From an uncultured Saccharospirillaceae bacterium (GTDB lineage Bacteria > Pseudomonadota > Gammaproteobacteria > Pseudomonadales > Oceanobacteraceae), in contig CANNFT010000003.1 of NCBI GenBank assembly GCA_947503895.1, positions 248,001 to 312,000 of the forward strand: DNA of 64,000 nucleotides, in the 5' to 3' direction. Below, one piece after another: positions 45,705-54,338 of the stretch. A program made the translations under genes and the position numbers. The notes below the pieces were generated by a model. That model made no database searches, was not told where the DNA came from, and saw only the letters and a program-made list of their open reading frames with translations. Within the stretch, counting starts at the first letter, position 1, and each line of letters starts with the position of its first letter.

Positions 45705-46844
45705 ATGTCCGACGGTTTGGCCTTATCGGTAGTCATACCCACCTATAAAGAGGTGCTTAATATCCCACATATCAGCAAAGCCATTGCTGATGCGCTGGGT
45801 GATCTAAATTACGAAGTTATATTTGTTGATGACAATTCTGCGGATGGGTCAGTTGAGGCCGTGAGTAAAATCTCACATCAATACCCCGTTAGAATTTGTG
45901 TGCGAACTGAAGAACGCGGACTGTCGACTGCAGTGATTCACGGCATAGAGCAGGCGCGCGGTGACTATGTAGTCGTGATGGATGCTGATTTGTCTCACCC
46001 TGCAACGGCCATCAATGAAATGTTACGGAAGCTGAAAGCCAACGAAGCAGATTTTGTTGTGGGCAGTCGATACGTTGAAGGTGGCTCCTTTGACGAGGAT
46101 TGGGGTTTCTTTAGATTGCTGAACTCCAAGATTGCCACTTGGCTGGCCTTACCGATTTGTCATGTTAAAGACCCTATGTCAGGATTCTTTGGCTTTAAGC
46201 GCAGTAATATGCCTGCTACCCATATGTTGTCGCCGCTCGGTTACAAGATTGGTTTAGAAATTATGGTAAAAGGGCGATTCAGTGCACCGGCAGAAGTTCC
46301 TATTCATTTTGTCGATCGTGAACACGGTGAAAGCAAGTTAGATTTTAAAGAGCAAATTCTGTATTTGAGGCATCTGCGTCGCTTGTATAAATTTAAGTTT
46401 CCAACGGCTTCAGAGTTTTTACAGTTCGGCCTAGTAGGCGGGACAGGCTTTTTGGTGGATTCTTTCTTCTATTGGGCGCTGCAAGTCTTCTTTGGATTAG
46501 AACACACAACCGCGCGGATGATTTCATTCTGGCCTGCGGTAACCTGGAACTGGTTCTGGAACCGAACACTCACGTTCTCAGACCGTAATCAGAGCGGCGG
46601 CAAACTCAAGCAGTGGATGGGATTTGCAACGTCCTCCATTTTCGGCTTTATCATTAATGTTGGCTCCTACCATATGCTGACAGACTATGTGCCTTTCTTT
46701 ACCGAAACGCCGTACTTAGCCTTAGTGGCAGGTGTCTTGTTGGGCATGGGCTTCAACTTTATGGCAGCAAGGATTTTTGTTTTCCGTAAGTTGGATGAAG
46801 AGATGGAAAAGGAAACGGAACGTCCTGATTCTGAATCTAAGTAG
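45705..46844 (+). CDS. Polyprenyl-phosphate glycosyltransferase (GT2) fused to GtrA membrane domain
   Basis: This 379-residue protein has an N-terminal GT2 domain (residues 1-220) like dolichol-phosphate mannosyltransferase: VVIPTYKEVLNIPHISKA, IFVDDNSADGS and VVMDADLSHP with the metal-binding acidic motif. The C-terminal GtrA domain (about 235-365) has four helices, starting FLQFGLVGGTGFLVDSFFYW. It makes the sugar-phosphate carrier lipid and helps flip it. It supplies the donor for the upstream ArnT-like enzyme and is followed by a terminator. Confidence 0.93.
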   Translation: MSDGLALSVVIPTYKEVLNIPHISKAIADALGDLNYEVIFVDDNSADGSVEAVSKISHQYPVRICVRTEERGLSTAVIHGIEQARGDYVVVMDADLSHPATAINEMLRKLKANEADFVVGSRYVEGGSFDEDWGFFRLLNSKIATWLALPICHVKDPMSGFFGFKRSNMPATHMLSPLGYKIGLEIMVKGRFSAPAEVPIHFVDREHGESKLDFKEQILYLRHLRRLYKFKFPTASEFLQFGLVGGTGFLVDSFFYWALQVFFGLEHTTARMISFWPAVTWNWFWNRTLTFSDRNQSGGKLKQWMGFATSSIFGFIINVGSYHMLTDYVPFFTETPYLALVAGVLLGMGFNFMAARIFVFRKLDEEMEKETERPDSESK

Positions 46845-46878
46845 GTCTTAGTAGCTGTTACTTAAATACAAAACATTG

Positions 46879-46910
46879 AAAAGTGTCACTGAGAAGTGGC
46901 ACTTTTTTTT
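46879..46910 (+). terminator. Rho-independent terminator of the sugar cassette
   Basis: AAAGTGTCAC pairs with GTGGCACTTT (one G-U), followed by a run of Ts, 35 bases after the GT2-GtrA stop. Confidence 0.9.
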
Positions 46911-47009
46911 GCAACATTAAAAAATGCTCCCGTATGTAGCGCGCAAATTTAACGGATGTGTTCTATTTGATAGTAGCTTCGTATTTTAAATTTAATCGAA
47001 GAGGTGTAC

Positions 47010-47372
47010 ATGGGCGATATATTTACTTTGGTTGTTACTATTTTATTAACTTTATGGGTATGGGTCAGTGCATTATCTATGTTGTGTTTGATCTACGATC
47101 CTGACCTTGAGCCGGTTCAGCGATGGGGTCAAACTGCTATTATTTTGATGATTCCATTTGTTGGGGCAATAATTGTTTTAAGATTGGTGAATGATCATTC
47201 GCCAGAAGTTATTCATAAATTTTATATCCCTTGGCCGTTTAAACGATGGGTGCAAAATAAAAAACTACCTGATAAGCGTTGCTCATCATTCTCTGGTTAT
47301 GACCCACTACCGGGCGCACAAAATGATTCTTTTTCTGGAGGTTCCGAAGGCGGTGGTAATGGCGGTGATTGA
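47010..47372 (+). CDS. Small membrane protein of unknown function
   Basis: This 120-residue protein has two hydrophobic helices (IFTLVVTILLTLWVWVSALSML and GQTAIILMIPFVGAIIVLRLV) and a hydrophilic tail rich in Gly and Ser (SFSGGSEGGGNGGD). The pairing of helices with a P-F-V-G turn is reminiscent of PLDc_N/YfjD-type small membrane proteins, but I cannot assign a family. ATG 47010 has GAAGAGG just upstream; the frame opens with a GTG two codons earlier. Confidence 0.65.
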   Translation: MGDIFTLVVTILLTLWVWVSALSMLCLIYDPDLEPVQRWGQTAIILMIPFVGAIIVLRLVNDHSPEVIHKFYIPWPFKRWVQNKKLPDKRCSSFSGYDPLPGAQNDSFSGGSEGGGNGGD

Positions 47373-47461
47373 TGTATTACGTTGTTTCAATAAGATAGTG
47401 AGGCAAACGATTGTGAAAAGTCTCGCTAAATATCAGTTATCAACTGCTGTAAGGAGTCAGC

Positions 47462-48592
47462 ATGTCATTGAATCATCACGCGGCATTTAAGCTCGGTTTA
47501 ATTGTTAATCCGTTAGCTGGTTTAGGTGGCTCAGTGGCTCTTAAAGGCAGCGATAATGTTGCTGAGCTTGCCATTGAAAAAGGTGCAGTTCCCAAAGCGG
47601 GGATAAGAACGCAGCATGCTTTATCCGTCTTCGAAGACCTTAAAGACCAAGTATTGGTGGTGACCTGTGCCGGTGATATGGGGCAAACATGGGCGGAAGC
47701 GCTAGGGTTTCATTGTCACATTATTGATTCGCCCGTCGATTCACCTTCTACACCGGACAACACTCGACAGGCCGCCATGGCTTTGAAAACGCTCAATGTA
47801 GACTTGTTATTATTTGCAGGGGGGGATGGCACGGCACGGGATATTTGCAGTGCAGTTGAAGATGCTTTTCCTGTGTTAGGCATTCCTGCGGGTGTAAAAA
47901 TTCACTCGGGGGTTTACGGCGTCACACCACAAGCTTCGGGTCAAATCGTTCGAATGCTAATTAATGGTGAGTTGGTAGATTTAAAGCCACAGGACGTTCG
48001 AGATATAGACGAGGATGCGTTCCGCCAGAATCAAGTAAAAGCAAAACTATTTGGTGAAATGTCCGTTCCGCAGGTGGCTGAATTTGTACAAGCCGTTAAG
48101 CAAGGTGGCATTGAACAAGAAGAATTGGTGCTCGAAGACTTGGCAGCATTTCTTGTACGTGAAATGGAGCCCGACACGTTGTATTTAATTGGCTCGGGTA
48201 AAACCACACAAGCCATTACAGACTCCCTTCATCAGGAGAGCACCTTGCTCGGGGTTGATGCGATGGTGAATGAACAAATAATCGCGCTGGACGTAACAGA
48301 ATCGGACATTTTGACATTATTGGCAAAATACCCGAAATGCAAAATGATGGTCAGTGTCATCGGTGGTCAAGGTCATGTTTTTGGGCGTGGCAATCAGCAA
48401 CTCAGCGCAAAAGTCATTCGTCAGGTCGGGCGAGACAATATCATTGTTTTAGGGACAAAAACGAAGCTCAAAAGCCTGAACGGTCGACCCTTGATAGTTG
48501 ATACAGGGGAGCCAGAATTGGACAAAGCGCTAGCGGGACACATTGAAATTGTAACCGGTTATCAAGACAAGGTTTTGTATCCTATACGCTGA
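47462..48592 (+). CDS. ATP-NAD kinase family protein (AcoX-like)
   Basis: This 376-residue protein has an N-terminal NAD-kinase-like domain: GLIVNPLAGLGGSVALKGSDN and the kinase motif LLLFAGGDGTARDI, then GIPAGVKIHSGVYGVTP. The layout matches AcoX-type members of the ATP-NAD kinase superfamily, whose function is unsettled. No acetoin catabolism genes are adjacent. The ribosome site is AAGGAG. It may be a sugar or nucleotide kinase rather than a true NAD kinase. Confidence 0.88.
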   Translation: MSLNHHAAFKLGLIVNPLAGLGGSVALKGSDNVAELAIEKGAVPKAGIRTQHALSVFEDLKDQVLVVTCAGDMGQTWAEALGFHCHIIDSPVDSPSTPDNTRQAAMALKTLNVDLLLFAGGDGTARDICSAVEDAFPVLGIPAGVKIHSGVYGVTPQASGQIVRMLINGELVDLKPQDVRDIDEDAFRQNQVKAKLFGEMSVPQVAEFVQAVKQGGIEQEELVLEDLAAFLVREMEPDTLYLIGSGKTTQAITDSLHQESTLLGVDAMVNEQIIALDVTESDILTLLAKYPKCKMMVSVIGGQGHVFGRGNQQLSAKVIRQVGRDNIIVLGTKTKLKSLNGRPLIVDTGEPELDKALAGHIEIVTGYQDKVLYPIR

Positions 48593-48760
48593 TGGATGCG
48601 AAATCACACCCTACCTACAGGAGATCGAGCACGCTGTTGTCGTTGCTGAATGGGTCGCCCATCTATCCGTGATGGAAAACAATGGCGCAAAGGATCGTCT
48701 CTTTCAGCTCGAAACCATGCTGTACTAGAAATGGGTATGGTAACGCTCTATGAGGTGCTT

Positions 48761-49132
48761 ATGGCTAAAGCGTTGGGAATTGGCGGTGTTTTTTTTAAAT
48801 CACCAGATCCAAAAAAACTGGCAGCTTGGTATCAGGAATGGCTGGAGTTGGATATTAACGATGCATTTGGCGGGAGTGTCTTTCAGGTGAATGCTTTGCC
48901 GAACAACGCTTATACCGTTTGGTCGCCCTTCAATGCAGATACCGATTATTTCGAGCCTTCAAATTCAGATTTCATGCTCAATCTCATTGTTGATGATCTT
49001 GATGCTGTCTTGAGCAAACTGAAGCAATCAGGTGTTCAAGTATTCGACAAAACGGAAGAGGAAGGTCTCGGACAATTTGGTTGGTTTATTGACCCAGATG
49101 GTCGAAAGGTTGAACTTTGGCAGCCTTTGTAG
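48761..49132 (+). CDS. VOC-family (glyoxalase-like) protein
   Basis: This 123-residue protein has the VOC fold: LGIGGVFFKSPDPKKLAAWYQEWL at the start and LGQFGWFIDPDGRKVELWQP at the end, the second bearing the metal-binding glutamate typical of the family. The start is ATG 48761 with GAGGTG seven bases upstream; the open frame begins 37 codons earlier with sequence that is not VOC-like. Substrate unknown. Confidence 0.9.
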   Translation: MAKALGIGGVFFKSPDPKKLAAWYQEWLELDINDAFGGSVFQVNALPNNAYTVWSPFNADTDYFEPSNSDFMLNLIVDDLDAVLSKLKQSGVQVFDKTEEEGLGQFGWFIDPDGRKVELWQPL

Positions 49133-49230
49133 CGCAGTGCCCATGCTGAGCGTTAAGACGTCCAATTTTTGCTTATCCGTTGTTGTTAAAACATGCAAAA
49201 ATTGGACGGTGTAGTCAGGGTTCGTTAGAT

Positions 49231-49746
49231 TTAACGACGCTGTATGTCTACCATCATGTCATTGGAAATATCTTCGAGCGTTTCTTTTAATTCATCTGCA
49301 TCCACGTCTTCGGGAATTTGGATGTGCGCCTTGGTTTTGAATAGCAGCTCAGCGGACATGGCTGCACTTTCGCAGTGGGTATGGAAATCCAAAACGTTAA
49401 TCGCTTTGGCGGCCAGTGCTTGAGAAACATCTTTCACAATACCGGGACGGTCGTTCGCAACAATACTGAGTGTGAAATCAGCCGTTTTGGTGTCCTCTGC
49501 AATGTGATTACAGGCTTCAACAACTATTTTCCAATTCTTTTGATTGAGGCTCTCTAATGCATGCGTTAAGCCTTCAGCTTGCTCTGTTGACGATTGAATA
49601 TGGATGATACCGGCAAATTTTCCCGCCATGCGCGCCATTCGGCTGTCAAGCCAGTTCCCATTATACTCAGTCACAATGCGTGACAGTGTTTCAACTAATC
49701 CTGGGCGATCATCTGCCATGATGCTGACAACTAAGAATGTAGACAT
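49231..49746 (-). CDS. gcvR: Glycine cleavage repressor-like ACT protein (GcvR type)
   Basis: This 171-residue protein has two ACT domains: FLVVSIMADDRPGLVETLSRIV (first) and FTLSIVANDRPGIVKDVSQALA (second), each with the DRPG turn that binds ligand. This is the GcvR layout; in E. coli GcvR binds GcvA to repress the gcv operon. No gcv genes are in the window, and some homologues are generic ACT proteins, so the specific role is inferred. Confidence 0.85.
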   Translation of the reverse strand: MSTFLVVSIMADDRPGLVETLSRIVTEYNGNWLDSRMARMAGKFAGIIHIQSSTEQAEGLTHALESLNQKNWKIVVEACNHIAEDTKTADFTLSIVANDRPGIVKDVSQALAAKAINVLDFHTHCESAAMSAELLFKTKAHIQIPEDVDADELKETLEDISNDMMVDIQRR

Positions 49747-49971
49747 TACTTAAACCTTTGATGTTTTCTGCTGGCCAAATATAGACTGATCAGGGGCTAT
49801 GCGTAAGCGTGTACTGGACTTATTTTGACGAGTGGTCATTCAAAATCCACCCATGTATCGCTGGATGGCACTCAAGTGAGTGTTTAGTCAGTAACCACCA
49901 TTGCGTAGCCAATGCAAGGTATTCTAGCAGCATGCTGCTGCTCAGGGTATTGCGAACGTGTCAGCAAATAC

Positions 49972-51207
49972 TTACTTGGATGACGTATAAGAGGCATGTT
50001 CATTGACATTAAGATAATGAAGAATTTTTTTAATATTTAATAATTGTTCATCATTTGAGTCTGGGAAATTCACTGCGTAGAAATAATCGTGCTCGGATGC
50101 TTTTTCGGTTAATACGATGTTGCCAGACAGTTCGAGATCCACATCAGGGTTGCGTAAATTGAGTACCAGCCTAACATTGGCGTTTTTGGGGCATGCGATA
50201 GGTGCCAGAACGCTTGCGCCACCGAGGGAAAGATTGACCAATAGTCCCATCGTCATTTGCTGCTCTGTGTATAGCATGACGGGGTAATTACAGGTTAATC
50301 GCGGGTGTTTTCGTTGCTGTAAAAATAAATACTGAAAAAACAATGCATGGCTGAGAATTTCTCTAGCGGATTCCTGAATGGACATTGGATATGTGAAGCT
50401 AGCATTGACATAACCGCCCGAGGTGAAGACTTCGCTGAGTGAAACTTTTATCATTGCGCCATTTTTTAATTCATCATGTAAAAAAGTAGCATGAGTGAAT
50501 TCAGAAAATTCAAGTTTACCCTCCCAATTCCCTTCAGGGATTTTTATTTCAAACCCCGAAATGCTCATGTGCATGACTTCGCCTTTTAACATAATAATGC
50601 CTTCGTCGTCGGTGAGCATGCAGGTTAAATCTGGAATGTAATTGTGAACGAGGTGCTCAATATAAACATCAAAAAACATCGTTTTTAATGAGTGTTTTGA
50701 GTGTATATGAAACAACGCGAGATAAATATGAAACAAAAGAACAGGTAGATATAGTATTGCTGCCAAGCCATGAATAGCTAAGATAAGGTTGCGAAAGGCA
50801 GGAATTTCAATGTTTTGAGTCAGATAAAGTAGCAACCCTGTTAAGCCTGCAACGAGTATAAATAACACAGAAGCCCAAAGAAATAATTGCTGTTTGATGA
50901 CCAATTTTTCGCTGACAATTCTTCTTTTTCGTTTATTGCTATTTTTAAGTGAAGCAAGAAACAGCAAACAAGGCATCACCATTATCCAGATTAGCCCAGT
51001 TTGTACATGTAGCGGGCGTGTGTCGGCCGCCTGTGGAGGCACAGTTGTGATTTCGAAAAGCTGTAAGGCGGCTAATACATACAGTGTAAGAATGCATACA
51101 GCATTAAACCAATGCAATAATCTGATTCGCTTTGAGAAGCGCGTCACTCGAACGGGGTGCTCCCCTTCGATCAATTCGTATCCGACGTTTGTGCTTAACA
51201 TTGACAT
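49972..51207 (-). CDS. Cytochrome b561-like membrane domain fused to a PilZ domain
   Basis: This 411-residue protein combines two parts that I do not know as a named family. Residues 25-185 form four membrane helices of the cytochrome b561/FdhI type with likely heme histidines: RLLHWFNAV (H32), PLHVQTGL (H67), AIHGLAAILYLPVLLFHIYL (third and fourth). The C-terminal domain (about 295-400) is PilZ: QRKHPRL gives the RxxxR motif (299-303) and NLSLGGASV the (D/N)xSxxG motif (from 325). Both cyclic-di-GMP motifs are intact. It starts 3 bases after the pentaheme gene, so the two are cotranscribed. It is probably a cyclic-di-GMP-responsive membrane electron carrier; this is inferred. Confidence 0.85.
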   Translation of the reverse strand: MSMLSTNVGYELIEGEHPVRVTRFSKRIRLLHWFNAVCILTLYVLAALQLFEITTVPPQAADTRPLHVQTGLIWIMVMPCLLFLASLKNSNKRKRRIVSEKLVIKQQLFLWASVLFILVAGLTGLLLYLTQNIEIPAFRNLILAIHGLAAILYLPVLLFHIYLALFHIHSKHSLKTMFFDVYIEHLVHNYIPDLTCMLTDDEGIIMLKGEVMHMSISGFEIKIPEGNWEGKLEFSEFTHATFLHDELKNGAMIKVSLSEVFTSGGYVNASFTYPMSIQESAREILSHALFFQYLFLQQRKHPRLTCNYPVMLYTEQQMTMGLLVNLSLGGASVLAPIACPKNANVRLVLNLRNPDVDLELSGNIVLTEKASEHDYFYAVNFPDSNDEQLLNIKKILHYLNVNEHASYTSSK

Positions 51208-51210
51208 GTC

Positions 51211-51792
51211 CTAATTCTCATCCCAAATGTTAATGTACTGATCGGCATATTTATGAAAATCACTTCCGGTTCGGCTGTGACAGTTCACACAATCGACATC
51301 ACTGGTTAAGTCGAGATCGGAAAAATTATCCATCAACTCATGATTGTAAATGAGGTCTGCCAATGTGTGGTTGTGGCAGTGCGTACAACTGATCCCGTAA
51401 AACTGACTGGTAGACCCTGTGCCGTTGTGGCAATCAATGCACTCAAGCTCTCCGTGATATTCATTATTCAATAATGGGAATATGCGTCTATGTTCCAGTG
51501 AAACAAGAGAGTGTTTCCAGCCACTGACGTGAGGTTGATGACAATTATGACACGCACCGATATTGTCATGCTTTTTAATCGGTTGGGCATGGCAGCTATC
51601 ACAACGGCGAGAGAACTCATATATATTTACATTGAATTCACCAATTAACCCGCTGCCATGACCAAAAAACCCTGTTTGCCAAAATGCGTCGTACGGAGGA
51701 TCTTGCAGGCGAGGTTGTTCACATCCACTGAGAGTGATCCAAGCCATCATTAGTGTAGACCCACAGCGGGAATGGATTTTCAAATTTGACAT
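51211..51792 (-). CDS. Pentaheme c-type cytochrome lipoprotein
   Basis: This protein of about 193 residues has five CXXCH heme sites: CDSCH, CHNCH, CIDCH, CTHCH and CVNCH, with further histidines available as axial ligands (for example QPHVSGWKH and NHELMD). The signal ends LSGC, predicting a lipoprotein. ATG 51792 fits this signal; the frame extends 25 codons upstream without a signal. It is the first gene of a two-gene unit with the cytochrome b-PilZ fusion and probably exchanges electrons with it. The family resembles small multiheme cytochromes (NapC/c3-like spacing), but is not assigned. Confidence 0.88.
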   Translation of the reverse strand: MSNLKIHSRCGSTLMMAWITLSGCEQPRLQDPPYDAFWQTGFFGHGSGLIGEFNVNIYEFSRRCDSCHAQPIKKHDNIGACHNCHQPHVSGWKHSLVSLEHRRIFPLLNNEYHGELECIDCHNGTGSTSQFYGISCTHCHNHTLADLIYNHELMDNFSDLDLTSDVDCVNCHSRTGSDFHKYADQYINIWDEN

Positions 51793-52107
51793 GCTATTGA
51801 TTATAGCGGGTGTATTTGAAACAAGCGCTTCACAACTATGGCGATTTTCGTCGAGGTGCCACCACAAGAAATCCCACGGTAATCACCTATGGGTAGTAGG
51901 CACACTTTATAGTATTCAGGGTGTTAAGAATGACGAAAAGGGGCTTTATCCCATGGTCCGGTCATTATAGTGTGGGTTCAGTGGAAAATTAGAATGAGCA
52001 ATCTAAGCTTTTTATATATTGAATTTTACGCTAAATCGAATGGTTAGCATGATACAAATCGCATAAGCGCGACAATGCTTAGCTAATTTTTTGATATATC
52101 AATAAAA
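51793..52107. promoter_or_regulatory. Shared divergent promoter region of the two cytochrome units
   Basis: About 315 bases lie between the pentaheme start and the 52108 gene. A perfect palindrome TTGATATATCAA at 52091-52102 is directly before the plus-strand start. Its half-sites match the FNR consensus, but the spacing is two bases instead of four, so it is not a normal FNR box. Confidence 0.5.
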
Positions 52108-52491
52108 ATGGATTTGGGCATGAGGGGTATATTTCTGAATATTCACTCTACTGCTAAAGTGATGCTAGTCCTAATGCTGGGACTGGCCGTGTCGGCGCAT
52201 GCATTAGAAATTGAATCGGTTTATGAGACCGAAATCTTTACGTCAGAGGAATTTGCTCACAAGCGTGCGACGACTGTGGGGTTAGATATCGACAGAGGCA
52301 CATTTGATATTGCCATTGGTGAGGCATCCGTTGAATGTCCAGAGGATAACTTTCCGAAATTTAAAGTATTGCGCATAGGGATAAATAGCTATTGGCTGCC
52401 CAACTCTGTTGATGCAGAAGACAAAATGTATTCCGCTACCGTTATTTATACAATTAACTGCGATGTCGCCCGTACCAGTAGTTCAAAATAG
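52108..52491 (+). CDS. Small exported protein of unknown function
   Basis: This 127-residue protein has a signal peptide (VMLVLMLGLAVSAHA, cleaved near residue 32) and a mature part rich in beta-strands with two cysteines (ASVECPEDN and YTINCDVAR) that could form a disulfide. It has no heme motif. It lies eight bases before the cytochrome c'-like gene and is cotranscribed with it. The start may be ATG 52120. I recognise no family. Confidence 0.65.
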   Translation: MDLGMRGIFLNIHSTAKVMLVLMLGLAVSAHALEIESVYETEIFTSEEFAHKRATTVGLDIDRGTFDIAIGEASVECPEDNFPKFKVLRIGINSYWLPNSVDAEDKMYSATVIYTINCDVARTSSSK

Positions 52492-52499
52492 GTGTCTTC

Positions 52500-52988
52500 A
52501 TGTTGCTTTCGAATAAAATCAGTGTGGTGTCAATTATTTCTTGGATGTTACTAATCGTCTCTCATTTTATCTTTGTCGTACCTGTGAGTGCTGATACTGA
52601 TCGCAAGGCGATCATGAAATATCGCCAGTTGTGGATGGAAATTAAAGGGCAGCATAATCAAGCTATACGTTTATTAGTGAAATACCAGATGGCGCCCAAT
52701 CAACTGATTAGTCATGCAGAAACGCTGGCTGAAATGTCTGACGATATGCTATTCCTATTTCCACCTGGGAGTTTGGGTGGAGGGTCTCGAGCATTGCCCA
52801 CTATTTGGGATAATAACGGTAAAATCACCCGAGACTTTATCATGCAAACAGAAATAATGAGAGGGGAGAGTGAAAAACTCGTGGCTATTGCTCGGGCTGG
52901 AAACTATAAAACCATTAAGAAACAACTATTCACCTACGCTTCAAAGGCCTGCCGTGGTTGCCATATGCGATATCGCGGTGAAGATTGA
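52500..52988 (+). CDS. Cytochrome c'-like protein
   Basis: This 162-residue protein has a signal peptide ending VPVSAD and four predicted helices with a single C-terminal heme site, SKACRGCHMRYRGED, the cytochrome c' pattern (CXXCH followed by arginine). The N-terminal helix reads RKAIMKYRQLWMEIKGQHNQAI, as in that family. These proteins bind NO or CO in the periplasm or act as small electron carriers. It sits divergent from the pentaheme/cytochrome b-PilZ pair, suggesting a shared role. Confidence 0.88.
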   Translation: MLLSNKISVVSIISWMLLIVSHFIFVVPVSADTDRKAIMKYRQLWMEIKGQHNQAIRLLVKYQMAPNQLISHAETLAEMSDDMLFLFPPGSLGGGSRALPTIWDNNGKITRDFIMQTEIMRGESEKLVAIARAGNYKTIKKQLFTYASKACRGCHMRYRGED

Positions 52989-53050
52989 TTGAGCGTACCA
53001 TATTTTTTCTGTGTTGGTGCAATCGCCATTTGGCAGGATTAATGCTCTGC

Positions 53051-54109
53051 TTAAAACGTCATGATTAATCCCAAATAGACATTGTCACTGGTACTTGATT
53101 CTTTATTGTAATCAGCCGCGCCTAAGTAACCGACTATGTTTCCAGCTAAATGGTATTCTGCTTCAAAAACAACGCGGTTTTCATGAATTCGATCGCCGCC
53201 TTCTGGTTCAGTGTTTTTCACGCCGTATCCAATTCCATAGGATACGTTTTTAAATTTATACTTAACGGCATAATCTAAGACTTGAATGTCGTCTTGTTGT
53301 TGACTGGTATCGGTGTGTTCAAGGGTTTCGTAATTTAGCCCCATGTACAAATAATTAACGGAGTAAGTCATGCCAAATGACATGCCCACCTGTTTTGCAT
53401 CGGAATCGTCAAATTGTAAATTGAACAGTCCACCATCTAGTTTTAGATGACCAAAATTAAAATTACCGCCTAAGTGGTAACTATCGATATCCCGTTGATT
53501 CGCTTCAAGTTGCTTGCTATTGATGCCGTGCACCATCACCCCAACATATCCGCCGTACTCTACAGCGTCTCCTGATGGGGTCGTCCGTGTTGAATATACC
53601 ACGGCATCGCCAATGCGATAGGCTGCCTGCTGGGCCCAACCGCTATTGCGTTGAAATACATCTGATGTGTAAGTGGCGTTATAGGGATTGTTTTGACGTC
53701 CTATGGTGATGGTTCCCAAAGACCCTTCGAACCCCATATTGGCATGACGAACATGAATGTTAATTTGGTCGGTCGATTCATTGGCGGTGGGTGAGGCGAC
53801 ATCCGTGTCGGGGATATCGTTGTCATCGGTATCAATTTCATTGACATTCGTTGAATCGTTTAAGTATTCGGTCTCAAAATTAAAAAATGCTTTTGCGCCT
53901 GATTCGAGTTTGGATGAGCCCCTTGCGCCTAGTCGATGTCCTTCATTTGCAATATCCATATCTTTCTTATCGGCAGATACCAATGCTAGATGTAGTTGAC
54001 CGTATAGGTGTAAATCCATATCGCCACCAAGTTCAATTCCGTTTGCAGAGGGAATAATACTGCTTGCCCATGCGGTGGCGGTCAGTGTTAAAACATACTT
54101 CATTGGCAT
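53051..54109 (-). CDS. General gram-negative porin
   Basis: This 352-residue protein has a signal peptide (YVLTLTATAWASSIIPSANG) and a 16-strand barrel pattern of the Porin_4 family. It has LYGQLHLALVSAD, the turn segment GFEGSLGTITIGRQNNPY and a C-terminal strand ending in phenylalanine (YLGLIMTF). Likely a trimeric diffusion porin. A small Asp-rich loop (DTDDNDIPDTD) may bind cations. It is convergent with the cytochrome c' gene. Confidence 0.93.
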   Translation of the reverse strand: MPMKYVLTLTATAWASSIIPSANGIELGGDMDLHLYGQLHLALVSADKKDMDIANEGHRLGARGSSKLESGAKAFFNFETEYLNDSTNVNEIDTDDNDIPDTDVASPTANESTDQINIHVRHANMGFEGSLGTITIGRQNNPYNATYTSDVFQRNSGWAQQAAYRIGDAVVYSTRTTPSGDAVEYGGYVGVMVHGINSKQLEANQRDIDSYHLGGNFNFGHLKLDGGLFNLQFDDSDAKQVGMSFGMTYSVNYLYMGLNYETLEHTDTSQQQDDIQVLDYAVKYKFKNVSYGIGYGVKNTEPEGGDRIHENRVVFEAEYHLAGNIVGYLGAADYNKESSTSDNVYLGLIMTF

Positions 54110-54338
54110 GCCCTATATGAATTGTTTGTAGATTAATTGTAGTTGAATATTTCAATGTACAGATTAGGGGTGCGGTGAGTTATGTGAGCACACGCGGCTA
54201 AGAAGAACACACTTAAAATGCATGCTTCGTGGCGTTTTTTGCACACAGGCTATTCGAAATCGTCTCTATGAGAGTGTTGAAGGCTCCGCTAAAATGACCA
54301 GACTAACTTTGGGTTGATGCGACACAATGGAGAACCAG

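Noticed and set aside
52091..52102. TTGATATATCAA as an FNR/Anr box upstream of the small exported protein and cytochrome c'
   Set aside because: Half-sites are separated by two bases instead of four, and the site overlaps the ribosome-binding region rather than a promoter.
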